From assembly GCA_021794075.1 (NCBI GenBank), contig JAJYRM010000003.1, positions 1 through 64,000 on the forward strand: a stretch of 64,000 nt of DNA. The letters run 5' to 3'. The position numbers and the translations under genes are program-made. This stretch comes from Bacteroidota bacterium (GTDB lineage: Bacteria; Bacteroidota; Ignavibacteria; Kryptoniales; JAKASW01). The notes beneath the pieces are model-generated. The model ran no database searches, was not told where the DNA came from, and saw nothing but the letters and a program-made list of their open reading frames with translations. Below are positions 8,961 to 18,959 of the stretch, in pieces. How positions within the stretch are numbered: the first letter of the stretch is position 1; each line of letters begins with the position of its first letter.

Positions 8961-11900
8961 ATGACAATTGCTGCCGACATATTCGACTTCCTGTTTGTTT
9001 TCCTACCTGTTGCTTCACTGACTCATCTCGCATTCAGGATAGGTCTATCCTACGGAAGATCTAAAGGGAGCCCAACGCTTTTTGCGGGGACCTCTGTCCT
9101 TACTTTTTCGTACCTCTCAAAAATTTACTTTGAGATTGTATTCGGCAGAGTGGACGCCTTCTGGTTTTTCATGCTCACTTTAGGAACAGCAGTCGGACTC
9201 GTACTAGCTCTTATCGGTGCGATGAAGGTAAGTTCATTCCTGTCGCCGAATCTGCCAGAGGCGACCGCGAGAAGTAAGAAAGCCGCGAGGATCAGCCAGC
9301 TCGCAGTTGTCATCTTTCTAATAGTTCTCATCCCTTCCTTCCTAAGTCTCAGCCGGCCTTTATACTGGAGACTAGGCGCGGTCTGCTATGTCATAAGGGA
9401 GGCGGCACTCTTCGGCGTCGTCATGTTTGCGGCAGAGCTGTATGGACTCGGCACTCAGAAACACGCAGTTCTGAAAGCGAAGTTAACTAGAGCTCTTGGC
9501 GCCTATTACCTTGTGGAGCCGGCGGTTTGGTTTGCCGCCGCAGGTCTGGCGGGCGGCTTAACATTGCAGCCCCGGCTAAGACTGTCTCTAAATGTTGTGG
9601 CTATGGCTGTGTCGGTGGCAGTGAGCTTCATGATCATCCGATTCATTCGAAGCCACTTGCCGGTAGTTCTAAAAAACGTAAAGACCACCTATGTAGACGC
9701 GCTCAGGGTAAGAGTCCTTCGCGATCTTTATCTGATTGGTGCCGGGCTAACAATATTCATTTTTGTGGTTCTCCTAATCGCGCAATCCCTTTACGAGGAC
9801 CTGAGGACCGCGACGCTTCAGACTTACGCGCAATCTGGTCTGGCGATTGAAAAACTCGCGGCGGCGAGAGTTCGATCGTCATTACAGGATGTTGTCCTGC
9901 GTCTTCAGAGATCGGAGGAGGCTGCAGATCCAAGTATCGCGTTGGTCGATTTGAAACGCAGTAAACCATTTATTGAAGCAGTAGGCGACGCGGACAGCGC
10001 CAAATCGATCGGCCTTTTGTATGGGCCTCGATCAGCTGGTGTCGACACCCTCGTCTCCCGGCTCCTCGATGAAACGCAGCAGGAATCGAACGACAATGGT
10101 ATCGAGATTACTTCCGGCAGGAGCGGCAAAAATCTGCAGTATCTTGTCGTGGTCAGATCTCAAAGCCGATACAGAGTCAGTAAGTACATGTTCGCCCTAT
10201 TGGACGTCACGAGATTAATTTCCAGCAACGTATCAGGTCTTAACGACTTCGGCGCGCGTTTCCAGATGGTTTCTCCCGACCTGAGAATTATCTACTCCAC
10301 CCAGAAGGATGAAATCGGAGAAAGCTTCCGTAACGCCGTACTTACGGACACCGAAATCAATCCGAGGAGTCTCTCGACAAGATTGGCTGAGTTGTCCGGT
10401 ATGCGATTCGAAGGATACAAGATTCTTAGAGGACAAAGCAAAGCCGGAATGGGCGAATATTTCCTGCTCATTTCTACTCCGCTAAATTTCCAGGGATTCC
10501 GCGGCGCCATCGCTTTTATCCAGCCTGAAGAAAAGATATCTAGCCTGTACAAGCCGACGAATTCTCTCCTCCTTCTCGCCGGACTCTTAGTAGTCGGCTT
10601 GATGGGAGGCGGAATCATAATAATGTCCGTCGCGTTCAAGTGGTCAATGCGACTCGAGAAGGAGGTACAGGACAAGGTCTCAGAGCTTCGAGGTTCGGAG
10701 GATAAATACCGGAGAATCGTAGAGAATCCTTATGTCGGCAGCTTCATCATGGTCGACGACAGGTTGATTTTCGCAAACTCCAGACTTGCCGAGATACTTG
10801 AGACCGACGTCGACAGATTATCTGGTAGTGATCTTGCAGTTTTCATGGATGGCAAGGACCACGAAGCGCTCCTGAACGTTTTCAGCTCGATCTCCAAAGG
10901 CGAGAAGAATGGCGACCGCTGGCAGGTGAATGGCACTACGGCTTCGGGCCGGCGCGTCACACTTTCCGGATATTCAAGCCTCATTCATATTGGCAGCAAG
11001 ATCGGCGTCCAATCCCTTGTCGTTGACAGCACAAGCGAATTTCGTGAGAAAGAGAAGCTCGAACAGTTCGAGCGTCTCGAGTCCATGGCCACTCTTGCGG
11101 CGGGCATCGCGCATGATTTCAACAATATCCTGCAGGTGGTGCTTGGGTCATCTCAACTTCTGCAGCGGAGATTGGAGAATACTGACCTGAGAAAATATGC
11201 CGACAATATTACCAATGTAGCGCTAAGAGGGAGCGATCTCTCGAAACGCCTTCTGACTTTCAGCCGGCAAAAAGGACTCGAACAAACGAAGGCCTTCGAC
11301 ATCAACGCGATAATTGTGGAATCACTTCCGCTGTTCGAAGAGACTTTCCCGCGTACTATCAAGATCGAGACGGAACTCCAGGATACTCCCATCTATGTCG
11401 AGGGAGATCAGAGCCAGATACAGCAGGTTATATTCAACCTCGCTGTCAACGCGAGAGATGCCATGCCTCATGGCGGAACACTGCTCATCAGGACCGAGAC
11501 GCGCGAAGTCCTTCCTATGGAAGCTGATATTTACCAGGTCACTCCGGGCACATATGCTTACATAATGGTCAGGGATAACGGAGAAGGGATTTCTCCTGAA
11601 CTCATGAGCAAGATATTCGAGCCTTTCTTCACGACGAAGCCGCCCGGGAAGGGCACCGGACTCGGGCTCAGCGTGGTCTACGGCATCGTGCGATCTCACA
11701 ACGGTTTCCTGAAAGTTTACAGCGAAGTCAGAAAGGGCACCGTGTTTAGTATCTTCCTGCCGCCTACTTCGCCCAAGGAGATTAGTGAAACAGGAGAGGG
11801 CCAGCCGCAGCTTAACGAGCCGTACTCGACTTACGGCAGTCGCATCCTCTTTGTCGACGATGAAGCGGGCATAAGGGAGGCTGCGGAATTCTTGCTTGAA

Positions 11901-12212
11901 CAGGCAGGGTACTCAGTAGTTACGGCCAAAGACGGGATGACCGCCCTCGAGATTTATCAAAACGAGTGGGAGGACATTAGTCTCGTCGTCCTTGATCTGA
12001 ACATGCCGGAACTGTCGGGCAGGGAAGTCCTTGAGAATTTCACGATAATCAATCCCGATGTCCGTGTGCTCATTGCGACCGGATATATTACAGCTGAGGA
12101 GCGCGCAGGCCTGAAGGGAATCGTTGAGGTTATAGAGAAGCCTTTCGATTTCGATCAGCTCATCCAGAAGGTCAGAGCCGCGCTAGAGACTCCGAGCAGC
12201 GCGAAGACCTAA
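8961..12212 (+). CDS. hybrid sensor histidine kinase with C-terminal receiver domain
   Basis: 1083 residues. The N-terminus has about seven membrane segments (residues 5-280), then a soluble, probably periplasmic, region of about 250 residues and another membrane segment near 535-558. A PAS domain follows (DKYRRIVENPYVGSFIMVDD, from about 580), then a HisKA domain with phospho-acceptor H718 in AAGIAHDFNNIL. The ATPase domain shows the N box NLAVNARDAMPHGG, G1 VRDNGEGI and G2 TGLGLSVVYGIV. The C-terminal receiver has FVDDEAG, phospho-acceptor D1012 in VVLDLNMPELSG, and the KPF motif. The NtrB-like kinase plus receiver without an output domain implies phosphorelay to a partner encoded elsewhere. 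It is a single gene. The ATG has no evident ribosome site. Confidence 0.93.
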   Translation: MTIAADIFDFLFVFLPVASLTHLAFRIGLSYGRSKGSPTLFAGTSVLTFSYLSKIYFEIVFGRVDAFWFFMLTLGTAVGLVLALIGAMKVSSFLSPNLPEATARSKKAARISQLAVVIFLIVLIPSFLSLSRPLYWRLGAVCYVIREAALFGVVMFAAELYGLGTQKHAVLKAKLTRALGAYYLVEPAVWFAAAGLAGGLTLQPRLRLSLNVVAMAVSVAVSFMIIRFIRSHLPVVLKNVKTTYVDALRVRVLRDLYLIGAGLTIFIFVVLLIAQSLYEDLRTATLQTYAQSGLAIEKLAAARVRSSLQDVVLRLQRSEEAADPSIALVDLKRSKPFIEAVGDADSAKSIGLLYGPRSAGVDTLVSRLLDETQQESNDNGIEITSGRSGKNLQYLVVVRSQSRYRVSKYMFALLDVTRLISSNVSGLNDFGARFQMVSPDLRIIYSTQKDEIGESFRNAVLTDTEINPRSLSTRLAELSGMRFEGYKILRGQSKAGMGEYFLLISTPLNFQGFRGAIAFIQPEEKISSLYKPTNSLLLLAGLLVVGLMGGGIIIMSVAFKWSMRLEKEVQDKVSELRGSEDKYRRIVENPYVGSFIMVDDRLIFANSRLAEILETDVDRLSGSDLAVFMDGKDHEALLNVFSSISKGEKNGDRWQVNGTTASGRRVTLSGYSSLIHIGSKIGVQSLVVDSTSEFREKEKLEQFERLESMATLAAGIAHDFNNILQVVLGSSQLLQRRLENTDLRKYADNITNVALRGSDLSKRLLTFSRQKGLEQTKAFDINAIIVESLPLFEETFPRTIKIETELQDTPIYVEGDQSQIQQVIFNLAVNARDAMPHGGTLLIRTETREVLPMEADIYQVTPGTYAYIMVRDNGEGISPELMSKIFEPFFTTKPPGKGTGLGLSVVYGIVRSHNGFLKVYSEVRKGTVFSIFLPPTSPKEISETGEGQPQLNEPYSTYGSRILFVDDEAGIREAAEFLLEQAGYSVVTAKDGMTALEIYQNEWEDISLVVLDLNMPELSGREVLENFTIINPDVRVLIATGYITAEERAGLKGIVEVIEKPFDFDQLIQKVRAALETPSSAKT

Positions 12213-12471
12213 TTCGCGTCACATCCCTAAAAGATTTCCAATAACATCTAAGTTGGTTGCCGGGTGGCAAGCTCTGCTTCGTTTTCTCATATAGGAGAAA
12301 CAGAAGGAGCGTGGATTCCCAAAGACAATCATTTAATGAGCTTACGATATGTGGCGATCTTGCTTTATCCTTTGTGTGTGGTGCGTGATTCTCTTCATTT
12401 GTAAAGATGTACCGTTACCGGATTGCCGATATCCTTCCGTTTTAAGTCTCACCTTGATTATATTTTAAATC

Positions 12472-15123
12472 ATGAGAGAAGAAGTCGCTACTGCAATTGA
12501 TAGGCTGAACTCAAGGCGCGAAAGCGCGAAGAGTCTCCACGCATCCGGCGGAAAAGGTTCGGACGTATCCCTGGCTTTGACGGCCGCCGTCGATGAAGCT
12601 GTCGTCAGAGCCGTCGAAGAGGCCGGAAATCCTGATAACCTCTCCGCTGTCGCCGTCGGTGGATACGGTAGAGCGGAACTATGTCCACATTCCGATGTTG
12701 ATATCCTCTTTATCGTGGGAAGCGGAATCGAGTCTAGTTTCCTGGCACAGCGCATCATGCATTTTCTGTGGGACATGGGACTTAACATAGGTCACTCGGT
12801 CCGCAATGTCGGACAGGTACTCCAGACTTACAAAGACGACCACGACAGTTGGGCGGCGACACTTGAATATCGATACGTGGCCGGGAGCCGAAAGCTTTTC
12901 GTGAAGCTTGAATCCGCGATCAGGGATTTTGTTTCGAAAAATACAGACAGAAGCTTTGTTAAGTCTACGCTCGACGGGATCCGCGTTCGACACAACAAAT
13001 ACGGCAAGTCAACGTCGCTTTTGGAACCGAACCTGAAGAAAAGCGCCGGTGGACTCCGTGATTTGCATGCGCTCCTGTGGATATACAGGGATATGTATCC
13101 CGATTTCCTTCCGGAGGTGGGTTATGAGCTGAAACAGCCGGCAATCCTGGATTTTCTCGCGAGACTATTCGATAAAGGTTACATAAACCAGCTTCAGTAT
13201 AATCACACAAGCGAGGCCTTTGAGTTTATATTGCGCACGAGACAAAGCCTTCATTACCAGTCCGCAGGGCTGAACGACCTCCTCGATTTCGAGATTCAGA
13301 AAAAAGTCGCAGGCGAGATGGGATACGAAAGCGCCGATTATACCAAAGGCATCGAGAGCTTCATGCGTGACTACTTCAGGCATGCGCGGAAGATACTCAG
13401 GCTAAACCAGGTCCTGTCGGATAAAATGCGGGCCGTTCTGAAGCCGCATGGGGAGAGGATTGAAGCCAGAGATCTTGACGAATATTACGCGCTTGTCGGA
13501 GACCAGATTGCGTTCAGGCGCGAGGTTGCGACCGACCCGGTTGTCCTTTTCAGGGCTTTCAAACACAAGGCGGATACAGGACTTCACTTCGACGAGAATG
13601 TCCATGAAACCATAGCTCGCGAGCTGGAGAGCTTCAGCAAGCCCGAATTTCAAAGATCGGAAGAAGCGGCGGGAATCTTTAAATCGATTCTCGTTTCAGA
13701 GAAGAATATCGCTTTCACATTGAAATCGATGAATGAACTTGGAGTTCTCGGAAGGTACCTACCGGAGTTCGGCAAGTTGATCGGCTTCTTCCAGCATAAC
13801 GTCTACCATTATTATACCGCAGACGAGCACACTCTTGCGGCAATCGAAAACCTCGAGAGCGTCGGAGAAAGTGACAGAGTGCTGGGTGAGCTCTTACTGG
13901 GCGTGAAGAGGCGCGACGCGCTTTATCTCGGCGTCCTGTTTCACGATATCGCGAAGCCTATCTCGATAAGCAAGCATGAGATAATCGGTGTAGACGTTGC
14001 CGAGAAGGCGCTGGGACGCATCGGCTTCGACGACATCATGGAGGATGTAGGTTTCCTTGTTCGCAACCACCTTAAGATGGAACAGATCGCGTTCCGACGA
14101 AACATCGGCGACCCAGAGACAGTTTACGGATTCACAAGGATTTTTACGAACGATGAGCAGCTAAAGATGCTCTACCTTCTGACGTATGCCGATCTCAGCG
14201 CTGTGAACCCGACAGTATGGACGAAGTGGAAAGCCCAGCTCCTGAACGAGCTGTTCAGGAAGTCCTACCAGATAGTAACGCAGGCGCTGGACAGGGAGGC
14301 CATCGAATCGCTCCAGGAGAAGCAACGACGCCAGAAGGAGAAAGCCATTATCAAGCAGATGCCTGCTGAAAAGGCTCAAACGATCCGGAGGCATTTCGGC
14401 GGAATCAAGAACGATCTTTATACCGTTGTATTCGAGGACAATGAGATCGTATCTCATATAGAGGCTATCGAGTCGGACTTCGTGAGCGCTCCGGCGGGAG
14501 TTACGGTACATGTAAATTTCAGTCGGAGCGATGAGCATACTGACGTTACCATTATCTCCCGCGACGCCCCGTTTCTCCTCTCCAAGTTTTGCTCTTCAAT
14601 GAGCGCCAACGATGCAAACATCGTCGATGCCAGCATTTTCACGAGGGACGACGGCATAATCATCGACCGCTTTCGCGTCTTCGACAACATTACCAGGAAG
14701 AACCTTACAGACACGCAGATGGCGAAGATAGAGTCGGACCTCCGTGCGATCCTGTCGGGCGAAACCGATCCGGAAAAGCTGTTCGAGCGTCATAGGATGA
14801 AATGGCAAAGAAAGCTGAAGCACGAGGTGAACCCAAACGTGAAGGTCGCGGTTCAGACTTCCGAGACTAAGGATTTCACGTTGATCGAGGTGTTCGCCCC
14901 CGACTCCCTCGGTTTTCTATACAAGGTAACCTCTTCTATTTCTAAAGCGAAGCTTAACATACACTTTGCGAAAATTGCCACCAGAGTGGATGGCATTGTC
15001 GATACATTCTACATACTGCGGCAGGACGGCGCCAAACCATCCCAGGAAGAGCTTGACAGTGTCAGAGAGAATATTCTGGAAATCATACATGAATCGATCG
15101 ACTCCGAGCTGATATTCAAGTGA
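12472..15123 (+). CDS. glnD: [protein-PII] uridylyltransferase GlnD
   Basis: Senses glutamine and adds or removes UMP on PII nitrogen-signalling proteins. 883 residues, as usual for the family. The nucleotidyltransferase motif is VGGYGRAELCPHSDVDILF (GGYGR 63-67, acidic D75 and D77). A helical domain is followed by the HD hydrolase motif LFHDIAKPISISKHE, which removes UMP. Two ACT domains close the protein (from HVNFSRSDEHTDVTIISRD and TLIEVFAPDSLGFLYKVTSS). All catalytic elements are present. Its stop overlaps the GTG of murI by 4 bases. No PII gene is in the window. The 259 bases upstream hold no gene I recognise. Confidence 0.95.
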   Translation: MREEVATAIDRLNSRRESAKSLHASGGKGSDVSLALTAAVDEAVVRAVEEAGNPDNLSAVAVGGYGRAELCPHSDVDILFIVGSGIESSFLAQRIMHFLWDMGLNIGHSVRNVGQVLQTYKDDHDSWAATLEYRYVAGSRKLFVKLESAIRDFVSKNTDRSFVKSTLDGIRVRHNKYGKSTSLLEPNLKKSAGGLRDLHALLWIYRDMYPDFLPEVGYELKQPAILDFLARLFDKGYINQLQYNHTSEAFEFILRTRQSLHYQSAGLNDLLDFEIQKKVAGEMGYESADYTKGIESFMRDYFRHARKILRLNQVLSDKMRAVLKPHGERIEARDLDEYYALVGDQIAFRREVATDPVVLFRAFKHKADTGLHFDENVHETIARELESFSKPEFQRSEEAAGIFKSILVSEKNIAFTLKSMNELGVLGRYLPEFGKLIGFFQHNVYHYYTADEHTLAAIENLESVGESDRVLGELLLGVKRRDALYLGVLFHDIAKPISISKHEIIGVDVAEKALGRIGFDDIMEDVGFLVRNHLKMEQIAFRRNIGDPETVYGFTRIFTNDEQLKMLYLLTYADLSAVNPTVWTKWKAQLLNELFRKSYQIVTQALDREAIESLQEKQRRQKEKAIIKQMPAEKAQTIRRHFGGIKNDLYTVVFEDNEIVSHIEAIESDFVSAPAGVTVHVNFSRSDEHTDVTIISRDAPFLLSKFCSSMSANDANIVDASIFTRDDGIIIDRFRVFDNITRKNLTDTQMAKIESDLRAILSGETDPEKLFERHRMKWQRKLKHEVNPNVKVAVQTSETKDFTLIEVFAPDSLGFLYKVTSSISKAKLNIHFAKIATRVDGIVDTFYILRQDGAKPSQEELDSVRENILEIIHESIDSELIFK

Positions 15124-15959
15124 TCTCTCCCGAATCGTCGTGCCGGCCGGAAAGTCCGATAGGAGTATTCGACTCTGGTATCGGAGGACTCACCGTAGTG
15201 CGACAGCTTATAGAACTCCTTCCTCACGAAAACATCGTCTACTTCGGCGATACGGCACGGGTCCCATACGGCAACAAATCAGCCGAAGTCATCAGGGAAT
15301 ATGCTGTTCAGGACGCTAAGTTCCTGGTATCCAAAGGGGTTAAGATTATCGTCATAGCATGCAATACCGCCTCCGCGCTAGCAATGGACGTGGTGCACGC
15401 CTATTCTCCCGTTCCAACAATAGGCGTCATCGAGCCGACAGCGAAGGAAGCGGCTAAGCTTGCCGGTTCGAAAGGGGTCGGTGTCATCGGAACACTTTCC
15501 ACGATCGGCTCGGAGGCTTACACTTCTGCGCTTCGGCGCATCGATTCGAAAAGCAGGATCATGACGCAAGCATGCCCGCTATTCGTGCCTCTGGCGGAAG
15601 AGGGAATGTTCGATCACCAGGTGACCGACCTTGTCGCCCGCGAATATCTCTCGCAGTTCACGGGGAAGGTCGACGTGATGATATTAGGTTGCACGCATTA
15701 CCCTCTCCTTCGAGGAGCGATATCGCGTGTTCTCGGGAACGTGGTTTCTCTCGTCGACGCTGGCGAGGCAACCGCGAAATCCGTTTTTGAATTGCTATCT
15801 TCTTCTAAAATGCTTAACCCTCAGAAGTCCAAACCCCGCTACGAGTTCTATGTCAGCGACTTCCCGCAGAAGTTCAACGAGATAGCAGAGAGCTTTCTGG
15901 GGAGGAAGCTCGAGTTCGTGAGGAAGGTGCAGATATATTCAAACGGTGAAATCAGATGA
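15120..15959 (+). CDS. murI: glutamate racemase MurI
   Basis: Makes D-glutamate for peptidoglycan. 279 residues, starting with GTG 15120 in a GTGA overlap with glnD. The N-terminal PIGVFDSGIGGLTVVRQL carries the catalytic-site Asp-Ser, ACNTAS holds the first catalytic cysteine and GCTHYPLLR the second. DTARVPYGNK is also conserved. Coupling to glnD suggests cotranscription of two glutamate/glutamine-linked functions; whether that is regulatory or accidental is not visible. Confidence 0.95.
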   Translation: MISPESSCRPESPIGVFDSGIGGLTVVRQLIELLPHENIVYFGDTARVPYGNKSAEVIREYAVQDAKFLVSKGVKIIVIACNTASALAMDVVHAYSPVPTIGVIEPTAKEAAKLAGSKGVGVIGTLSTIGSEAYTSALRRIDSKSRIMTQACPLFVPLAEEGMFDHQVTDLVAREYLSQFTGKVDVMILGCTHYPLLRGAISRVLGNVVSLVDAGEATAKSVFELLSSSKMLNPQKSKPRYEFYVSDFPQKFNEIAESFLGRKLEFVRKVQIYSNGEIR

Positions 15960-16124
15960 AAGCTTGTCTGATGCGGCTCACTTTTAGTGAATGAAGTCGG
16001 CAATCAAGCGGGGCAGACCCGTTTCTTGAGAATAGTCGTATGGAGTTCTGTCTTGGCGAACAATCTTCTAGAGTTGTGGAATTCCCGTTCGTCTGCCCGA
16101 AAGTATTAATTAACCGTTTTGTCG

Positions 16125-16634
16125 TCAGCCGTTCTTTATGGACTGGGTCGTTTTTTCGTTCACGAGGTCAAGCTCGAAGAACATAGCGTCGGGCAGGGGA
16201 TTAACACGGTATTGCGAAATCTCTTTGAATCCCAGCGACCTGTACAGCGCGATCGCCCCGGTCATACCGCTCACGGTGTCGAGTCGCATTTTCTTGTAAC
16301 CTAGTTCCTTTGCTCCGGCAATGATCGTCTCTGCCATTCTCCTTCCGATTCTCCTCCCTCTGAACTCGGGGCGTATGTACAGCCTCTTCATCTCGCAGAT
16401 ATCCTGGTCAAGCTTTCTCAGCGCGACACAACCCGCCGGCCTCTTGCCAACTAACGCGACAAGGATACACCCGTCAGGTCTTGAATATTCGCCGGGAAGA
16501 TGAGACACCTCCTCGTCAAAGTTCTGAAAGTCGAGGTCGAAGGGAAGAGACCTCTCGTACTCCAGGAAAAGATCTTTTGCGGCTAAAAGCAGGTTTTTCG
16601 AATCAGCTTCAAGTATTCGGGGCGTCTGTCTCAC
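16125..16634 (-). CDS. GNAT-family N-acetyltransferase
   Basis: 169 residues with a GTG start at 16634. The acetyl-CoA binding motif A is seen as MKRLYIRPEFRGRRIGRRMAETII (R/Q-x-x-G-x-G/A type loop), followed by LGYKKMRLDTVSGMTGAIALYRSLGF, the typical GNAT C-terminal pattern. The substrate cannot be inferred; similar proteins are often annotated as amino-acid or small-molecule acetyltransferases. It stands alone, downstream of pcrA and separated from it by a palindromic repeat. Confidence 0.8.
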   Translation of the reverse strand: MRQTPRILEADSKNLLLAAKDLFLEYERSLPFDLDFQNFDEEVSHLPGEYSRPDGCILVALVGKRPAGCVALRKLDQDICEMKRLYIRPEFRGRRIGRRMAETIIAGAKELGYKKMRLDTVSGMTGAIALYRSLGFKEISQYRVNPLPDAMFFELDLVNEKTTQSIKNG

Positions 16635-16670
16635 GGAAGGGATAACGTCTATGTGTTTAAGTTACTTAGC

Positions 16671-16697
16671 ACCCCCTCTCTTCTTAAGAGAGGGGGT
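16671..16697. repeat. perfect 12-base palindromic hairpin, possible dispersed repeat
   Basis: ACCCCCTCTCTT and AAGAGAGGGGGT are perfectly complementary over a CTT loop, followed by TAGGTGGTGAG. There is no T-run on either strand, so it is not a standard terminator. Elements of this kind recur as dispersed palindromes in some genomes; only one copy is seen here. Confidence 0.6.
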
Positions 16698-16715
16698 TAG
16701 GTGGTGAGTTCGCAA

Positions 16716-18959
16716 TTATCGCACTATCCTCAAATTCGCGTACCTCACCATGAGCTGCTTCTTCTGGTTCGCGCCGAAGAGGACCACTACGCGCTCGTTG
16801 TCGCCCTTGCCCGACATCTCGATGACTTTCCCTTCGCCGAAGAACTGGTGCTCGACAATTGTCCCGATCCTTATATGAGGTGCGGCTGTGCGGTCCTTCT
16901 CGACATCCCGCGGGCGGGGCACTTCCTGTGCCATGGTGCCGATGCCTTCCAGCGAAGGGCGAAGCGAGTCGAAAGTCGAAGTCGTTTCCCAGATAGTTCG
17001 CTGCTGTGAAAGCCTTGTTGCATGTTCCTGGTCGAGGAGGTCGGACTCAATCTCGGCGAGGAAGCGTGACGGCGCCTGATATGAGAGCTTACCGAAACGG
17101 AACCTCTGCCTGGCGTAAGAAAGGTAGACCTTCTTTTGCGCGCGCGTTATCGCCACGTAGAAAAGCCGACGCTCCTCTTCGAGCTCATCCTGCTCCTTGG
17201 AGCCGAGAGGGAAGAGCCCTTCTTCAAGTCCGCTCACGAAGACGACCGGGAACTCCAGCCCCTTCGCAGCGTGGATCGTCATGAGCGTCACGGAGTTGCG
17301 CTTGGTATCCCATCGGTCGACGTCGGCAACGAGCGAAACTTCGGCGAGGAAGTCTTGAAGAGTTCCTTCCGGATTCTCTGTCTGAAACTCCGCGATGCCT
17401 CCCAAAAATTCCTGTATATTTTCCATCCTGTTTTGTGACTCGACGGTGTTCTCGTCTTTTAGACTTCTAATGAGTCCGAGTTCATCCGTGAGCGAACGAG
17501 ATAGCTCGCCGACCGATAGCTCGTCCTTAAGCTTGTTGTATTTGTTGACGAGCCTGGCAAACTGCTTGAGCTGGTTTTTCTGGCGCGGCTGTATCTCGAC
17601 TATCTCATCCACGCGTTCCACAATTGCGAGCAGCGGCTTCTGCTCTTTGGATGCGAAGCTCCGCACGTAGTCTATGGTAACGTCGCCGATCCCGCGCGCG
17701 GGGAAGTTGACAATTCTAAGGAACGACGCGTCGTCCTGCGGGTTCACTATGAGCTTAAGGTAGGCGAGTAAGTCCTTGATTTCTTTACGTTTATAGAATG
17801 CCACTCCGCCCACTATGATGTACGGAATGCCGCCCCGGTTAAACGCTTCTTCGAGCGAGCGTGACTGCGAGTTAGTACGGAAGAGGACCACGAAGTCTTT
17901 AAGCTGGAGTTTATCTTTTATGCTTTCGTCCCTGATTCGCTGGACGATCTTGTATCCTTCGTCGCGGTCGCTCTCGCATTCCATCACCGAAAGCCTGTCG
18001 CCTTCATGGTTCTCTGTCCAAAGTTCTTTGTCTAGCTTTCGCTGGTTGTGAACTATGACGGAATTTGCGGCTTTGAGTATCTTTCCGGTTGAGCGGTAAT
18101 TCTGCTCGAGCCGTACCACCTTCGCGTCGGGGTAATCGGATTGAAAGTCGAGTATGTTCTGAAGGTCGGCTCCGCGCCAGGAGTAAATGCTCTGCGCGTC
18201 GTCGCCCACTACACATAGATTCCTGTGTATCTCCGCCAGGAGCTTGAGGAGCATGTACTGAGCGCGGTTAGTGTCCTGATACTCGTCTACGAGTATGAAC
18301 CTGAACTTATTCTGGTATTTCTCCAGCGAGGCGCGGTCGCGATTGAATAGGACAATGGGCTTAATAAGAAGGTCGTCGAAATCCATCGAGTTGCTTTTCT
18401 TCAGCCGCTCTTCATAGGCGGCATAGACTTCCGCGGTCACCTGGTCAAGCCTGCTCTTGGCAGACTGTTCGAGTTGGGAAGGGAGGACGAGGTTGTTCTT
18501 TGACCTGCTAATCTGCCAGCGAATACCCGCGGGGGCAAAGACCTCTTCGGATAGATTGCGCTCGCGGAGTATTTGCTTAATAAGCTTCAGCGAGTCTTCC
18601 TCGTCGTAAATTGAGTAATTCGGTGTGTATCCGAGTTTGTCAGCTTCCATCCTCAATATCTTGCCGAATAGTGAGTGGAATGTCCCGATCCAGGAGCCGA
18701 ATCTTCTCCCGTCGCCATGTTCCTCCATGCCGAGGAGTTTCTCTGTCCGAGTCTTCATCTCGCTTGCCGCCTTGTTGGTAAAGGTCAGGCAAAGGATGTT
18801 GTGCACGGGGACTCCAATCGAAACGAGATACGCGACGCGATACGTGAGGACTTTCGTCTTGCCGCTTCCGGCGCCAGCGAGGACGAGTTCCGGTCCCTCG
18901 ACGGCTTTAACCGCGGAGAGCTGAGCTGGATTAAGGTCTCTTAGAAAATCAGTATTCAT
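16716..18959 (-). CDS. pcrA: UvrD/PcrA-type superfamily 1 DNA helicase
   Basis: ATP-dependent 3'-5' DNA helicase of repair and replication. 747 residues. Motif I is LAGAGSGKTKVLTYR, motif II DEYQDTN, motif III GDDAQSIYSWRGA, motif IV RLEQNYRST, motif V MTIHAAKGLEFPVVFV and motif VI YVAITRAQKK; all seven-motif landmarks look intact. The C-terminal tail is short, with IVEHQFFGEGKVIEM, as in PcrA-like proteins. ATG overlaps the argH stop by 4 bases, so it is the last gene of the argG-argH block. PcrA and UvrD cannot be told apart with certainty from sequence alone. Confidence 0.93.
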   Translation of the reverse strand: MNTDFLRDLNPAQLSAVKAVEGPELVLAGAGSGKTKVLTYRVAYLVSIGVPVHNILCLTFTNKAASEMKTRTEKLLGMEEHGDGRRFGSWIGTFHSLFGKILRMEADKLGYTPNYSIYDEEDSLKLIKQILRERNLSEEVFAPAGIRWQISRSKNNLVLPSQLEQSAKSRLDQVTAEVYAAYEERLKKSNSMDFDDLLIKPIVLFNRDRASLEKYQNKFRFILVDEYQDTNRAQYMLLKLLAEIHRNLCVVGDDAQSIYSWRGADLQNILDFQSDYPDAKVVRLEQNYRSTGKILKAANSVIVHNQRKLDKELWTENHEGDRLSVMECESDRDEGYKIVQRIRDESIKDKLQLKDFVVLFRTNSQSRSLEEAFNRGGIPYIIVGGVAFYKRKEIKDLLAYLKLIVNPQDDASFLRIVNFPARGIGDVTIDYVRSFASKEQKPLLAIVERVDEIVEIQPRQKNQLKQFARLVNKYNKLKDELSVGELSRSLTDELGLIRSLKDENTVESQNRMENIQEFLGGIAEFQTENPEGTLQDFLAEVSLVADVDRWDTKRNSVTLMTIHAAKGLEFPVVFVSGLEEGLFPLGSKEQDELEEERRLFYVAITRAQKKVYLSYARQRFRFGKLSYQAPSRFLAEIESDLLDQEHATRLSQQRTIWETTSTFDSLRPSLEGIGTMAQEVPRPRDVEKDRTAAPHIRIGTIVEHQFFGEGKVIEMSGKGDNERVVVLFGANQKKQLMVRYANLRIVR

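Noticed and set aside
16011-16098. GGGCAGAC and GTCTGCCC inverted repeat between murI and the acetyltransferase gene
   Set aside because: The 72-base loop is too long for a terminator and eight bases can pair by chance.
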